Source: an uncultured Selenomonadaceae bacterium (lineage in GTDB: Bacteria; Bacillota; Negativicutes; Selenomonadales; Selenomonadaceae). From it: a DNA stretch of 20,384 bases. A program made the position numbers and the translations under genes. How positions within the stretch are numbered: position 1 is the first letter of the stretch; each line of letters begins with the position of its first letter. The notes beneath the pieces are model-generated. The model saw nothing but the letters and a program-made list of their open reading frames with translations. It was not told the DNA's origin and made no database searches. The stretch covers positions 1 to 20,384 of the forward strand of contig CACZOL010000123.1 of the NCBI GenBank assembly GCA_902782705.1, in the 5' to 3' direction. This document shows, one piece after another, positions 1 to 7,398 of the stretch.

Positions 1-1
1 C

Positions 2-814
2 CCGCGTCTCCGACTGGACGTTCCGGAGACGCTTCCCGAGCGTGTGGCGAAGCCGTTGGAGCGTTGTATTCCGGCGGGCATGACCCTTGTCTTGTTTTTG
101 CTGTTCTGCATCGCGGTCACGCGGTTCTTTGTATCTTATTACGCGGAGGTCGACTATTTTATCCAGACGACGCTTCGTCCCGCTTCGCAGACGCTTTCTT
201 TTACTCTCGTCTATGAGGCGGCTGTCTGGTTCGTTTGGTGGTGCGGTCTGTTCGGGGACGGGTTTTGGGAATTCGTCTACGAGTTTGCGTATTTGCCTGC
301 GCAGCTCGCAAACCACGCGTCGGCGTCGGCGACGATATTCATGTCGGGCGACAATATGAACCACGGGTTCGTGTTCACCAGCGAATTCCTGCGCTTAGTG
401 GACGATCACGTGCTGGCGCTGGCGCTGGCGGTCATCGTGTTTTCCCGGAATAAGCGCTGGCGTCGCATGACTTGGTTCATGCTGCCGTTTCTTTTGTTCA
501 ATATCGCGCTTCCTTTTCTTTTTTGTCTGCCGGTTGTGTTGAATCCGTCCCTTTTGTTGCCTTTCATCGTTGCGCCGCTGGCGAATACTGTAGTAATCTG
601 GGCTGCGATTTCCTGGGGGATCGTGCCGGTGTTCAAGTTTTTTACGGCGCTCACGATGCCGCCGATTTTGCAAGGCATAATAAGTACGGGATCGATGATG
701 GGCGGCGTACTGCATATGGTTGTGCTCATTCTTGACGTGTTCATTTACGCGCCCTTCGTCATCGTGGCGAACCGCGTCGACAAGGCGCAAGGCGGGAAGG
801 GGGAGGCGCCGTGA
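2..814 (+). CDS. PTS lactose/cellobiose EIIC-like membrane protein, 5' partial, catalytic residues lost
   Basis: The reading frame is open to the left edge, and a GTG at 44 lacks a convincing ribosome binding site. Residues before that GTG still match the family (the 'PETLPERVAKPLE' stretch resembles the 'MPd-VPP-Va-sF' segment of CelB/ChbC permeases). The true start is therefore almost certainly upstream, and only the C-terminal part of a roughly 430-residue EIIC is visible. Counting from the GTG, hydrophobic segments lie near 13-33, 57-80, 121-134, 146-166, 170-197 and 222-242. The 'LPVVLNP' (162-168) and 'LPFIVAPLANT' (172-182) blocks and 'TMPPILQGIISTG' (204-216) are close to EIIC blocks. 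However, the family G-[IL]-H-G motif is GLFG (68-71) and the N-E-P motif is ALP (155-157), so the His and Glu that contact substrate in ChbC are absent. It overlaps the next gene by 4 bp. I infer a sensor-like or altered transporter rather than a working PTS permease; no EIIA or EIIB is nearby. Confidence 0.75.
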   Translation, partial: PRLRLDVPETLPERVAKPLERCIPAGMTLVLFLLFCIAVTRFFVSYYAEVDYFIQTTLRPASQTLSFTLVYEAAVWFVWWCGLFGDGFWEFVYEFAYLPAQLANHASASATIFMSGDNMNHGFVFTSEFLRLVDDHVLALALAVIVFSRNKRWRRMTWFMLPFLLFNIALPFLFCLPVVLNPSLLLPFIVAPLANTVVIWAAISWGIVPVFKFFTALTMPPILQGIISTGSMMGGVLHMVVLILDVFIYAPFVIVANRVDKAQGGKGEAP

Positions 815-1902
815 AGCTGTCGGAAGAGAAACGACTGGAAACCCGTCAGCGTCATTTCATCATGGGGCTGGCCTGCCTGATTCTTCTCTGCATCGTCGTT
901 TCGGTGGCGGAGTTCCATACAGCGCCGAAAATGCCGCGTCAAAAAGTCGGTATGATTATGCGCGGCGCAAAGGATGAAGACGGATGGAACAAAGTCCAGT
1001 ACGAGGGATTGCGCGACGCCGCAAAAGAGCTGGGGATGGACGTAATCGTCAAGGAGAATGCGCTTCGTTCCATCGGCGATTACCAAAAGATTCTTAAGAG
1101 CTTTGAGAAGCAAGGCGTCCAGCGTGTCGTCATCACTTGGCATCGCTATCCGCCGGAGCTGCGGGAACTTCTCAGGCAATATCCGAAAATCGAATTTATT
1201 TTGCAGACGACGGAGTTTTCCGAGGAAAATATGTTGTCGTGTTCGACGCGGCTTTTCGAGGTGCAGTACCTTGCGGGGCTGATCGCCGGTTACCAGACGG
1301 AGACGGGCGTCGTCGGTTATGTCGCGCCTTTTTCCTGCGTGGAGGTCAATCGCGGATTGAACGCTTTTGCCATTGGCGTAAAGCGTGCGAATCCGGCGGC
1401 GAATATCAAGGTGGCGTGGACCGGCGATTGGAACACGCCGGATCGGGAGCGCGCGGCGGTGGAATCCCTGGCGATGGAGAACGTGGATGTGCTTTCCTAT
1501 CAGCAGGACGGGCGCACGGTGGCGGACGCCGCAGAACGGGAGGGCATCGACTACATCGACGCTCACGAGCCGCACCCGGAGCACAAGCATTGCCTGACTG
1601 CCGTGCAGTCGGACTGGCGGACGGTCTACCATAATCTTTTGAGCAGGCATGTTCGTACGGGGCGTATGGCGAACGTGAACAATTATCTTTGGCAGGGCTT
1701 CCTCGATCATATCGTGTCCGTCGCGCCGCTCAGCGAATGGGTGTCGCCGCGGGCCCGGGAGGCCATCGCACGTTCGGTCCGGGATCGGGCGAAGGGCGAG
1801 CATTTGATTTACGGTGGGGAGATTTACGACAACAACGGCGTGAAACGGTGCGACGAAAAGGAAATCCTCAGCAACGAATATTTGCGGGTTCGCATGAACT
1901 AG
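811..1902 (+). CDS. Membrane-anchored BMP family (PnrA/Med-like) binding protein
   Basis: This is a 363-residue protein starting with GTG at 811, behind a purine-rich AAGGGGGAGG site, and its start codon overlaps the stop of the EIIC-like gene. Residues 16-34 form one hydrophobic segment. There is no lipobox cysteine, so it is either an uncleaved anchor or a type I signal cleaved near SVA (31-33). Residues 44-345 match the BMP family (PF02608): 'VGMIMRGAKDEDGWN' (46-60), 'FEVQYLAGLIAGYQTETG' (149-166), 'NAFAIGVKRANPAA' (184-197), and a C-terminal 'GGEIYDNNG' (335-343). Known BMP proteins bind nucleosides (PnrA, BmpA) or related small ligands in ABC importers; here there is no ABC permease or ATPase. 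The next gene is a transmembrane hybrid kinase 22 bp on. I infer that this protein presents a ligand to that kinase, as LuxP does for LuxQ or TorT for TorS. The ligand cannot be told from sequence. Confidence 0.82.
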   Translation: MKLSEEKRLETRQRHFIMGLACLILLCIVVSVAEFHTAPKMPRQKVGMIMRGAKDEDGWNKVQYEGLRDAAKELGMDVIVKENALRSIGDYQKILKSFEKQGVQRVVITWHRYPPELRELLRQYPKIEFILQTTEFSEENMLSCSTRLFEVQYLAGLIAGYQTETGVVGYVAPFSCVEVNRGLNAFAIGVKRANPAANIKVAWTGDWNTPDRERAAVESLAMENVDVLSYQQDGRTVADAAEREGIDYIDAHEPHPEHKHCLTAVQSDWRTVYHNLLSRHVRTGRMANVNNYLWQGFLDHIVSVAPLSEWVSPRAREAIARSVRDRAKGEHLIYGGEIYDNNGVKRCDEKEILSNEYLRVRMN

Positions 1903-1924
1903 TTGGTAAAGGGGGTCGAGCAGG

Positions 1925-4534
1925 TTGAATAACGAAAGCAGCACGGGAAAGAACCTATTCAGTTTCGCCGCTCGGCTTGTGCTGTCGTTTGCCGTGTTCG
2001 TGTTCATCATTGCCAGCATCGGACTGCTCGTACATTGGAAGATGAACGTGCTGATCGACTTCGAGGCGACGCATTTCGTGCGGGACAAGACGCAGGATGC
2101 GGCCAACGATTTGACGCTGCAGCTGGACAGCGTGGCGCGGGAGTTGGAAGACGCGGGAGATCTCTTCATGCGGGAAAATTTGCGCCCGACGGCGTTCCTC
2201 GACGCGCTGGCGGCCCGCGACCCATCGGCGACCATCGGGCTCGTCGAGTACGGAGGCAAGGTCGTTGCGGGCATGCCGATGCGCAAGGAGACCAGCGAGC
2301 AAATCGGCTACAGCTTCCGGGGGGCGCGCTCGATCCGCAACTACGCGGGACAAGGCGTGCTGGTAACCGTACCGGTGCTGAAGGGCGAAAATATCCGTTA
2401 TGTGCTTTATAAGTTTTATCGCAGCGAGACGGTGGCCGAGCGTTTCCCGCTGGGCTCCCGCGCCGGCATGGGGCGCATTTTCCTCTGCGAGCGCGACACG
2501 GGGCGCGTCGTTGCCGACTATGGCGGGAAAGCCGACTCCGGGATTTTTTACAAGGAAGACGAGCAGACCTTGCTCGAGCTTGACCGCCTGATGCCGGGTG
2601 TGGACAAGAACGGAAACGAAGCGCTCACGACGGGGGCGTTGGGCGGAGAATATTTCCCCTGCGCCGCCGAGGTGCAGAATTGGAATTTCATGCTCGTCGG
2701 CTATGCGGACCGGGAGTTCTTCTCCGACGGGCTTTCCAAGATCCATCTTCTCGTCCTTTGGGTTTTCGGCCTGCTGATTCTCCTGTTCAGCGTGTTCACG
2801 CTCTATTCGTTCACGGCGGCTTTGGCGGCGGAGGAGAGCAAGGAGCTGAAAGAGGCTAAGGAAGAGGCGGAGCGCGCGAATCAGGCGAAGAGCGCGTTCC
2901 TCGCGAACATGAGCCACGAAATCCGAACGCCGATCAACGCGGTGCTGGGTATGAACGAAATGATCCGGCGCGAAGCGAACGACGAGCAGATCCGGAAATA
3001 TTCGTGGAATATCAAGAGCGCCAGCGAGACGCTGCTTTCATTGATCAACGACATTCTCGATTTCTCGAAGATCGAGTCGGGCAAGATGGAAATCGTCGAG
3101 ACCACATATCAGCTCAGCTCCCTTTTGAACGACGTCGTGAATATGATTCGCTACAAGGCGGAGCAGAAGGGCCTCGAGTTCTATATCAAAGTGGACGAGT
3201 CAATCCCGGACAGCCTGATCGGCGACGAGGTCCGCATTCGTCAGGTCATCGTGAATATCCTGAACAATGCGGTCAAATATACGCCTGAGGGCAGCGTGAC
3301 TTTCGACGTGCGCGGCGAAAAGACGGACGACGGCATCCTGCTCCGCGTCGCGTCTATTGATACGGGCCTCGGCATCAAGGAAGAGGATAAAGGCAAGCTG
3401 TTCTCGAAATTCCAGCGGCTCGACGTGGAGAAGAACCGCAACGTCGAAGGCACGGGCCTCGGTCTTTCCATTACGCTGCGTCTCGTCGAGATGATGAACG
3501 GAAAAATCGACGTCGAAAGTACTTACGGCGAAGGCTCGACCTTCACCGTCACGCTGCCGCAGCGCGTTGACGACCCCGCGCCCATCGGCGACTTCGAGCA
3601 GCGTGTCGAGGCGTTCATCAAGGGCGAGCAGGCTTACCGTGAGAGCTTCATCGCTCCGGAGGCAGACGTGCTTGTCGTCGACGACAACAGTATGAATCTG
3701 TTTGTGTTCGAGAGCCTTCTGAAAGCGACGAAGATCAAGGTCGCAATGGCGAAGAGCGGCAAGGAATGTCTCGAAAAGATTGCCAAGCAGCGATTCGATA
3801 TTGTATTCCTCGATCACATGATGCCGGAAATGGACGGCGTCGAAACGCTGACGCGGGCGAAAGCGATGAAGGAAAGCAAGTGTCACGGCGTTCCGTTTAT
3901 CGCGCTGACCGCCAACGCGATTGCGGGCGCGCGGGAAATGTTCCTTGAAAAAGGTTTCACGGATTACTTGTCGAAGCCTATCAACAGCAAGCTCTTGGAG
4001 CGCATGATCCAGGATTATCTGCCCGCGAGCAAGATCCTGTCGGCGGAAGAAGCGCCGCCAGAAGCGAAGCCGGAGGCTGACGTTTCCACTGAGACGACAG
4101 CGGAGAAACCGGAAAGCGAAACGGCAGAAAACGCGGCGGCACTGACGGACGATCCCGGAGGCACGGAGATCGACAAGGCGCTGGGACTCCAGTATTGCGG
4201 CGACATGGAAGAGATGTTCAAGGAATTTGTCAAGATGTTCTGCGAGCGCAGGGAAGAAACGGTCGAGAAAATCCGATCTTCCTTCGATGCCGGGAATTGG
4301 GAAGATTATACGACGTTTGTTCACGCGCTGAAGTCCACCGCGCTTTCCGTCGGCGGCACGAAGCTCTCGGAAGAGGCGAAAGCGCTTGAGATGGCAGGAC
4401 ACGCTTATCTCGAGGGACCGGAGGAAGACAAGGAGAAGCAGCTCGCTTATATCCGCGAGCACCACGGGCCGACGCTGGCGCTTTACGACGCTTATTGCGA
4501 GGAAGCGGAGAAACGCGGCTTCTGGGTGAAATGA
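1925..4534 (+). CDS. Transmembrane hybrid sensor histidine kinase with receiver and HPt domains
   Basis: This is an 869-residue protein read from TTG at 1925 (GGGGG-rich site upstream; the first ATG in frame lies after the first membrane helix). Membrane helix 1 spans about 13-37, an extracytoplasmic sensor about 40-272 (looks Cache-like, not proven), and membrane helix 2 about 274-297. A coiled coil (300-324) leads into the DHp domain with the phospho-accepting H331 in SHEIRTP. The ATPase domain has N444/N448, D479-T-G-L-G and GTGLGL (509-514). The receiver (about 580-698) has D586-D587, phospho-acceptor D630 and K684. An acidic linker rich in E, A, T and P (about 705-748) joins an HPt domain with H800 in the FVHALKS motif. 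All catalytic residues are present, so a complete His-Asp-His relay is expected. No DNA-binding regulator is adjacent. Co-transcription with the BMP and EIIC-like genes suggests that it reads their ligand state. Confidence 0.93.
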   Translation: MNNESSTGKNLFSFAARLVLSFAVFVFIIASIGLLVHWKMNVLIDFEATHFVRDKTQDAANDLTLQLDSVARELEDAGDLFMRENLRPTAFLDALAARDPSATIGLVEYGGKVVAGMPMRKETSEQIGYSFRGARSIRNYAGQGVLVTVPVLKGENIRYVLYKFYRSETVAERFPLGSRAGMGRIFLCERDTGRVVADYGGKADSGIFYKEDEQTLLELDRLMPGVDKNGNEALTTGALGGEYFPCAAEVQNWNFMLVGYADREFFSDGLSKIHLLVLWVFGLLILLFSVFTLYSFTAALAAEESKELKEAKEEAERANQAKSAFLANMSHEIRTPINAVLGMNEMIRREANDEQIRKYSWNIKSASETLLSLINDILDFSKIESGKMEIVETTYQLSSLLNDVVNMIRYKAEQKGLEFYIKVDESIPDSLIGDEVRIRQVIVNILNNAVKYTPEGSVTFDVRGEKTDDGILLRVASIDTGLGIKEEDKGKLFSKFQRLDVEKNRNVEGTGLGLSITLRLVEMMNGKIDVESTYGEGSTFTVTLPQRVDDPAPIGDFEQRVEAFIKGEQAYRESFIAPEADVLVVDDNSMNLFVFESLLKATKIKVAMAKSGKECLEKIAKQRFDIVFLDHMMPEMDGVETLTRAKAMKESKCHGVPFIALTANAIAGAREMFLEKGFTDYLSKPINSKLLERMIQDYLPASKILSAEEAPPEAKPEADVSTETTAEKPESETAENAAALTDDPGGTEIDKALGLQYCGDMEEMFKEFVKMFCERREETVEKIRSSFDAGNWEDYTTFVHALKSTALSVGGTKLSEEAKALEMAGHAYLEGPEEDKEKQLAYIREHHGPTLALYDAYCEEAEKRGFWVK

Positions 4535-4555
4535 GCCTGACGGAAGAATCCCTCG

Positions 4556-4574
4556 GCAGGCGTCTGCTTTTCTT
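4556..4574 (+). terminator. Weak hairpin after the hybrid kinase gene
   Basis: A 4-bp stem (GCAG at 4556-4559, CTGC at 4564-4567) with a GCGT loop is followed by TTTTCTTATT. The stem is short, so termination before the HPF gene is possible but poorly supported; read-through may occur. Confidence 0.25.
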
Positions 4575-4603
4575 ATTCCGTGGTTTTTTCAAAAAAAGAA
4601 GGA

Positions 4604-4633
4604 TTTTCAGCCGAAATGCAGAAATAATATATA
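4604..4633 (+). promoter_or_regulatory. Possible promoter of the HPF gene
   Basis: A TTTTCA (4604-4609) and TATATA (4628-4633) pair with an 18-bp spacer lies in the AT-rich stretch before hpf. An AGGATTTT (4600-4607) followed 13 bp later by GAAATAAT loosely recalls a sigma-H type promoter, which would suit a stationary-phase gene. Both readings are weak. Confidence 0.3.
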
Positions 4634-4664
4634 CAGTATCCCGAGGAAAAGGAGGATGTATTTC

Positions 4665-5234
4665 ATGGCTACATTCACAGTGAGAGGAAGAAATATGGAG
4701 GTTACGCCGGCGCTGAAGGACTACGTCGAGAAACGCGTCGGGAAAATTGCGAAGTACTTTGACAAAGTTGGGGAAATCACGGTGCTTTTGACCGTCTCTA
4801 AGGGACGTCATACCGTCGAGGTTACGGTGCCTATCGACAAGGGCGTAATGCTTCGCGGCGAGGAAGCGACGATGGATATGTACACGTCGATCGACCTTGT
4901 GGTGGAGAAGCTTGAGCGGCAGATTCACAAACACAAGACGAAGCTCCAGCGCCGCTTCCGCGAGGGCGGCTTCAAGGCGGAGCTGGCTGCGGAGGAGAGC
5001 AAAGCCGCGCAGGTTCGCGCGGGGGAGAAAGAGGATACTGGCGAATACACTATTGTTCGCACTAAGCATTTCTCCATCAAGCCGATGGACGAGCAGGAAG
5101 CGATCATGCAGATGAACATGGTCAACCATGATTTCTATGTTTTCCGTGACTCGAAGACGGAGGAAATCAGCGTCGTCTATCGCCGCGCGGACGGCAACTA
5201 CGGCCTGATTCAGCCGGGCGCGCAGGAAGAATAA
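4665..5234 (+). CDS. hpf: Long-form ribosome hibernation promoting factor
   Basis: I start the protein (189 residues) at ATG 4665 because GGAGG sits at 4651-4655, nine bases upstream; the in-frame ATG at 4656 touches that site and adds only three residues. Residues 1-99 form the S30AE/sigma-54 modulation domain (MATFTVRGRNMEVTPALKDY at the N-terminus), which binds the small ribosomal subunit. A charged Glu/Lys/Ala-rich linker (about 100-127) leads to the C-terminal dimerisation domain (128-183, with 'VNHDFYVFRD' and 'VVYRRADGNYGLIQP'). Long HPF proteins dimerise 70S ribosomes into inactive 100S particles in stationary phase or stress. The gene appears to be its own transcription unit, ending in a strong hairpin at 5244-5287. 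Length and domain order are normal for the family. Confidence 0.96.
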   Translation: MATFTVRGRNMEVTPALKDYVEKRVGKIAKYFDKVGEITVLLTVSKGRHTVEVTVPIDKGVMLRGEEATMDMYTSIDLVVEKLERQIHKHKTKLQRRFREGGFKAELAAEESKAAQVRAGEKEDTGEYTIVRTKHFSIKPMDEQEAIMQMNMVNHDFYVFRDSKTEEISVVYRRADGNYGLIQPGAQEE

Positions 5235-5243
5235 TTCGTATTA

Positions 5244-5287
5244 GGACAAAAAACCGCGGAAGCTTTGCTTCCGCGGTTTTTTTGTCC
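5244..5287. terminator. Strong bidirectional terminator between hpf and the kinase operon
   Basis: The arms AAACCGCGGAAGC (5251-5263) and GCTTCCGCGGTTT (5267-5279) pair perfectly around a 3-base loop. The stem extends through A-run/T-run and GGAC/GTCC flanks. The T-run lies 3' on the + strand and the A-run serves as T-run for - strand transcripts, so it fits both the + strand hpf gene and the - strand gene ending at 5292. Confidence 0.92.
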
Positions 5288-5291
5288 TTTG

Positions 5292-7367
5292 TCATTTGGC
5301 GATTTTCGCCGCTGCGATTTGTTCATTGAGCGTGTCGATTAACAACGCAAGGTCGAAAGGTTTTGCTACATGTGCGTTCATGCCGCTTTCGAGGCTCGCC
5401 TGCTTGTCCTGCTCGCGGGCGTTGGCGCTCAGCGCAATGATGGGCAGAGTTTTTACGTCTTTGCGATTCATGGCGCGAATACGGTGCGTTGCCTCATAGC
5501 CGTTCATCACGGGCATCTGAATGTCCATCAGCACCGCGTCATAGTAATGCTCGGGGTGGCAGTCGATGGCGTCCACTGCGTCGCAGCCGTCCGGAACCGA
5601 ATCGACGTCGAACCCTGAATCTTTCAGCATCGTTTCCGCAATCAGACGATTGACACCCATGTCCTCTGCCAGAAGCAGGCGATATGCGCCGTCTGCTTTC
5701 AGATCGCTCTGCTCGGCGGTGGGCGCAAGGCGTTTCCGTGCCGCGCCTACCTGCTTCATGGCCAAGGAAATGATGAAGGTCGAGCCTTTGCCTTTTTCGC
5801 TCTGGACCACGATGGAACCGCCCATCAGGTCGAGAATCTTCTTCGTGATGGCGAGGCCGAGCCCCGTGCCGATATAGCCGGATTCCGTCGAATTTTTCTC
5901 GCGCTCGAAGACTTTGCCGACGCGCCGCAAAAATCCTTCCGCCATGCCTACGCCGTCGTCGGCGACGGAAATCTCGTAGCGCGCGTAGCCGGAGCCCGAG
6001 GCGAATTTCCGCCGTACGGAAACTGTGACGTGACCGCCCTCCGGCGTGAATTTCACCGCGTTGTCCACGAGATTGCTCATCAGGCGACGGAATCGCACCG
6101 TATCGAGAAGTACGTCGGTAGGCGGAAGATTTACGTCCGCTTTGAGTTCGATGTTCTTTTCGTTCGCTTGCGGGCGGAACATGTCGATGACGGCCGCCAC
6201 TTCGTCGTCGAGGCTGGCGGGCAGCTCGTCCAGCGTGAATTTTTCCTGGGACAGGCTGCTCATTTCGAGAAGGTTGTCAATGAGTGACAGAAGATGCCCG
6301 CTGGCGTCCTCGATGTTGTCGAGGAATTCCTCCAGGAGTTTCGGATCGTCCATGTGGCTTTTGGCGAGAGCCGTGAAGCCCGTGATGGCGTTCATTGGCG
6401 TGCGGATGTCGTGAGATATGCTGAACAGGAACGAGGACTTGATTTCGTTGGATCGCTTCTCACGTTCCAGCTCCATTTCCATTTCCATTTTTTCCGACAG
6501 TTCCCGCTGAACGCGGGCAATCCGCTCCGTCACGTCGCGGAATCCCAAGACGGCGCCGGAAATCTCGCTGTCCTTGACGCGGACGACGGACATTTCCATA
6601 TAGACGGGCGCTTTCCCGTCACCGACGCAGCGATATGTCACCGTGTAGGCAGGGGCGTCGGCGAGCCGTTCGCGAATGTGTGATTCATCTGTCTGCCGCT
6701 GGAAAAACGCTTGGTCCTCCGGCAGCACATATCGTTGCCCGTACTCTGCGAGCACGCGATGATAGTCCGCGAATTGTTCATCGCCGCCCGAGAGGCTTTC
6801 GGCGATTTCAAGGAAGACGCCGTTTTCCTGCAGATATGGGCGCATACTGCCCGAGACGAAATTCAAAAGGAAAATCGACGAATAGCCGATGGAAAGGCCT
6901 TCGATGACTTGCGCGCGGCGCAGGCTTTCTTCCTGTGCCGCGAGTTCTTCGGTGACGTCGCGGATAAAGACGTAGAAGACGTCGCCGCCCTCTTCCGTGT
7001 GAACGCGGCGGCCATAGTCGTCTACCCAGCGGATTTCGCCGTCCTTGCGTTTGATGCGGTATTTTACATAGTCGAGCCGCTTTGCGTTTTTCGCGACTTG
7101 TTGAAGAATCGATGCCTCGACGTTTTCAAGGTCGGCGGGGTGGACGAGCCCCACAAAGGTGCCGCCTGTCAGTTCGCGGAATTCCTCTTCTGTTTTGCAG
7201 CCGAAAATGTCCAGCATTACGTCGTTGATGTAAAGAATTGCTTCGTCGCCGTCGGCGCGGTAAATGAAGAAGCCTCCCGGCATCTTCGCGGCCATGCGCT
7301 GCAGCGCCTCGAGCGTCGTCTCCGCTTTGTTCCCGTCCGTCACGGCGGGCAGAATTTTTTCGCTCAT
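5292..7367 (-). CDS. Soluble PAS-domain hybrid sensor histidine kinase
   Basis: This is a 691-residue protein with no membrane helix or signal peptide. A first PAS domain spans about 20-140, with the typical 'IRWVDDYGRRVH' and closing 'FIRDVTEE'. A second, more diverged PAS-like domain spans about 160-283 and closes with 'GFRDVTERI'. A coiled coil (284-312) leads to the DHp domain with phospho-acceptor H319 in SISHDIRTPMNA. The ATPase domain carries N432/N436, D470-x-G-x-G and GTGLGL (500-505). The C-terminal receiver (about 561-685) has E568-D569, phospho-acceptor D615 in LMDIQMPVMNGYEA, and K669. There is no HPt and no output domain. The start ATG at 7367 lies 31 bp after the stop of the upstream permease-kinase gene, so the two are almost surely one transcript. 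The PAS ligand, if any, is not evident. The shared terminator at 5244-5287 closes the operon. Confidence 0.93.
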   Translation of the reverse strand: MSEKILPAVTDGNKAETTLEALQRMAAKMPGGFFIYRADGDEAILYINDVMLDIFGCKTEEEFRELTGGTFVGLVHPADLENVEASILQQVAKNAKRLDYVKYRIKRKDGEIRWVDDYGRRVHTEEGGDVFYVFIRDVTEELAAQEESLRRAQVIEGLSIGYSSIFLLNFVSGSMRPYLQENGVFLEIAESLSGGDEQFADYHRVLAEYGQRYVLPEDQAFFQRQTDESHIRERLADAPAYTVTYRCVGDGKAPVYMEMSVVRVKDSEISGAVLGFRDVTERIARVQRELSEKMEMEMELEREKRSNEIKSSFLFSISHDIRTPMNAITGFTALAKSHMDDPKLLEEFLDNIEDASGHLLSLIDNLLEMSSLSQEKFTLDELPASLDDEVAAVIDMFRPQANEKNIELKADVNLPPTDVLLDTVRFRRLMSNLVDNAVKFTPEGGHVTVSVRRKFASGSGYARYEISVADDGVGMAEGFLRRVGKVFEREKNSTESGYIGTGLGLAITKKILDLMGGSIVVQSEKGKGSTFIISLAMKQVGAARKRLAPTAEQSDLKADGAYRLLLAEDMGVNRLIAETMLKDSGFDVDSVPDGCDAVDAIDCHPEHYYDAVLMDIQMPVMNGYEATHRIRAMNRKDVKTLPIIALSANAREQDKQASLESGMNAHVAKPFDLALLIDTLNEQIAAAKIAK

Positions 7368-7398
7368 GCTTCCACGTCCCTTTCCTCGTAGTTCACTG

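Noticed and set aside
811..1902. Reading the BMP protein as the binding component of a standard nucleoside ABC importer
   Set aside because: No permease or ATPase gene adjoins it, it lacks a lipobox, and it is packed between an EIIC-like gene and a sensor kinase.
745..2286. Long open frame of 513 codons on the - strand across the BMP gene
   Set aside because: It is antisense to a recognisable BMP protein, is rich in Arg/His as expected for a shadow of GC-rich coding DNA, and matches no family I know.
3200..4465. Open frame of 421 codons on the - strand inside the hybrid kinase
   Set aside because: It lies antisense to the receiver and HPt domains, which have all their catalytic residues. 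Its own composition is Arg/Leu/Phe-biased with no domain.
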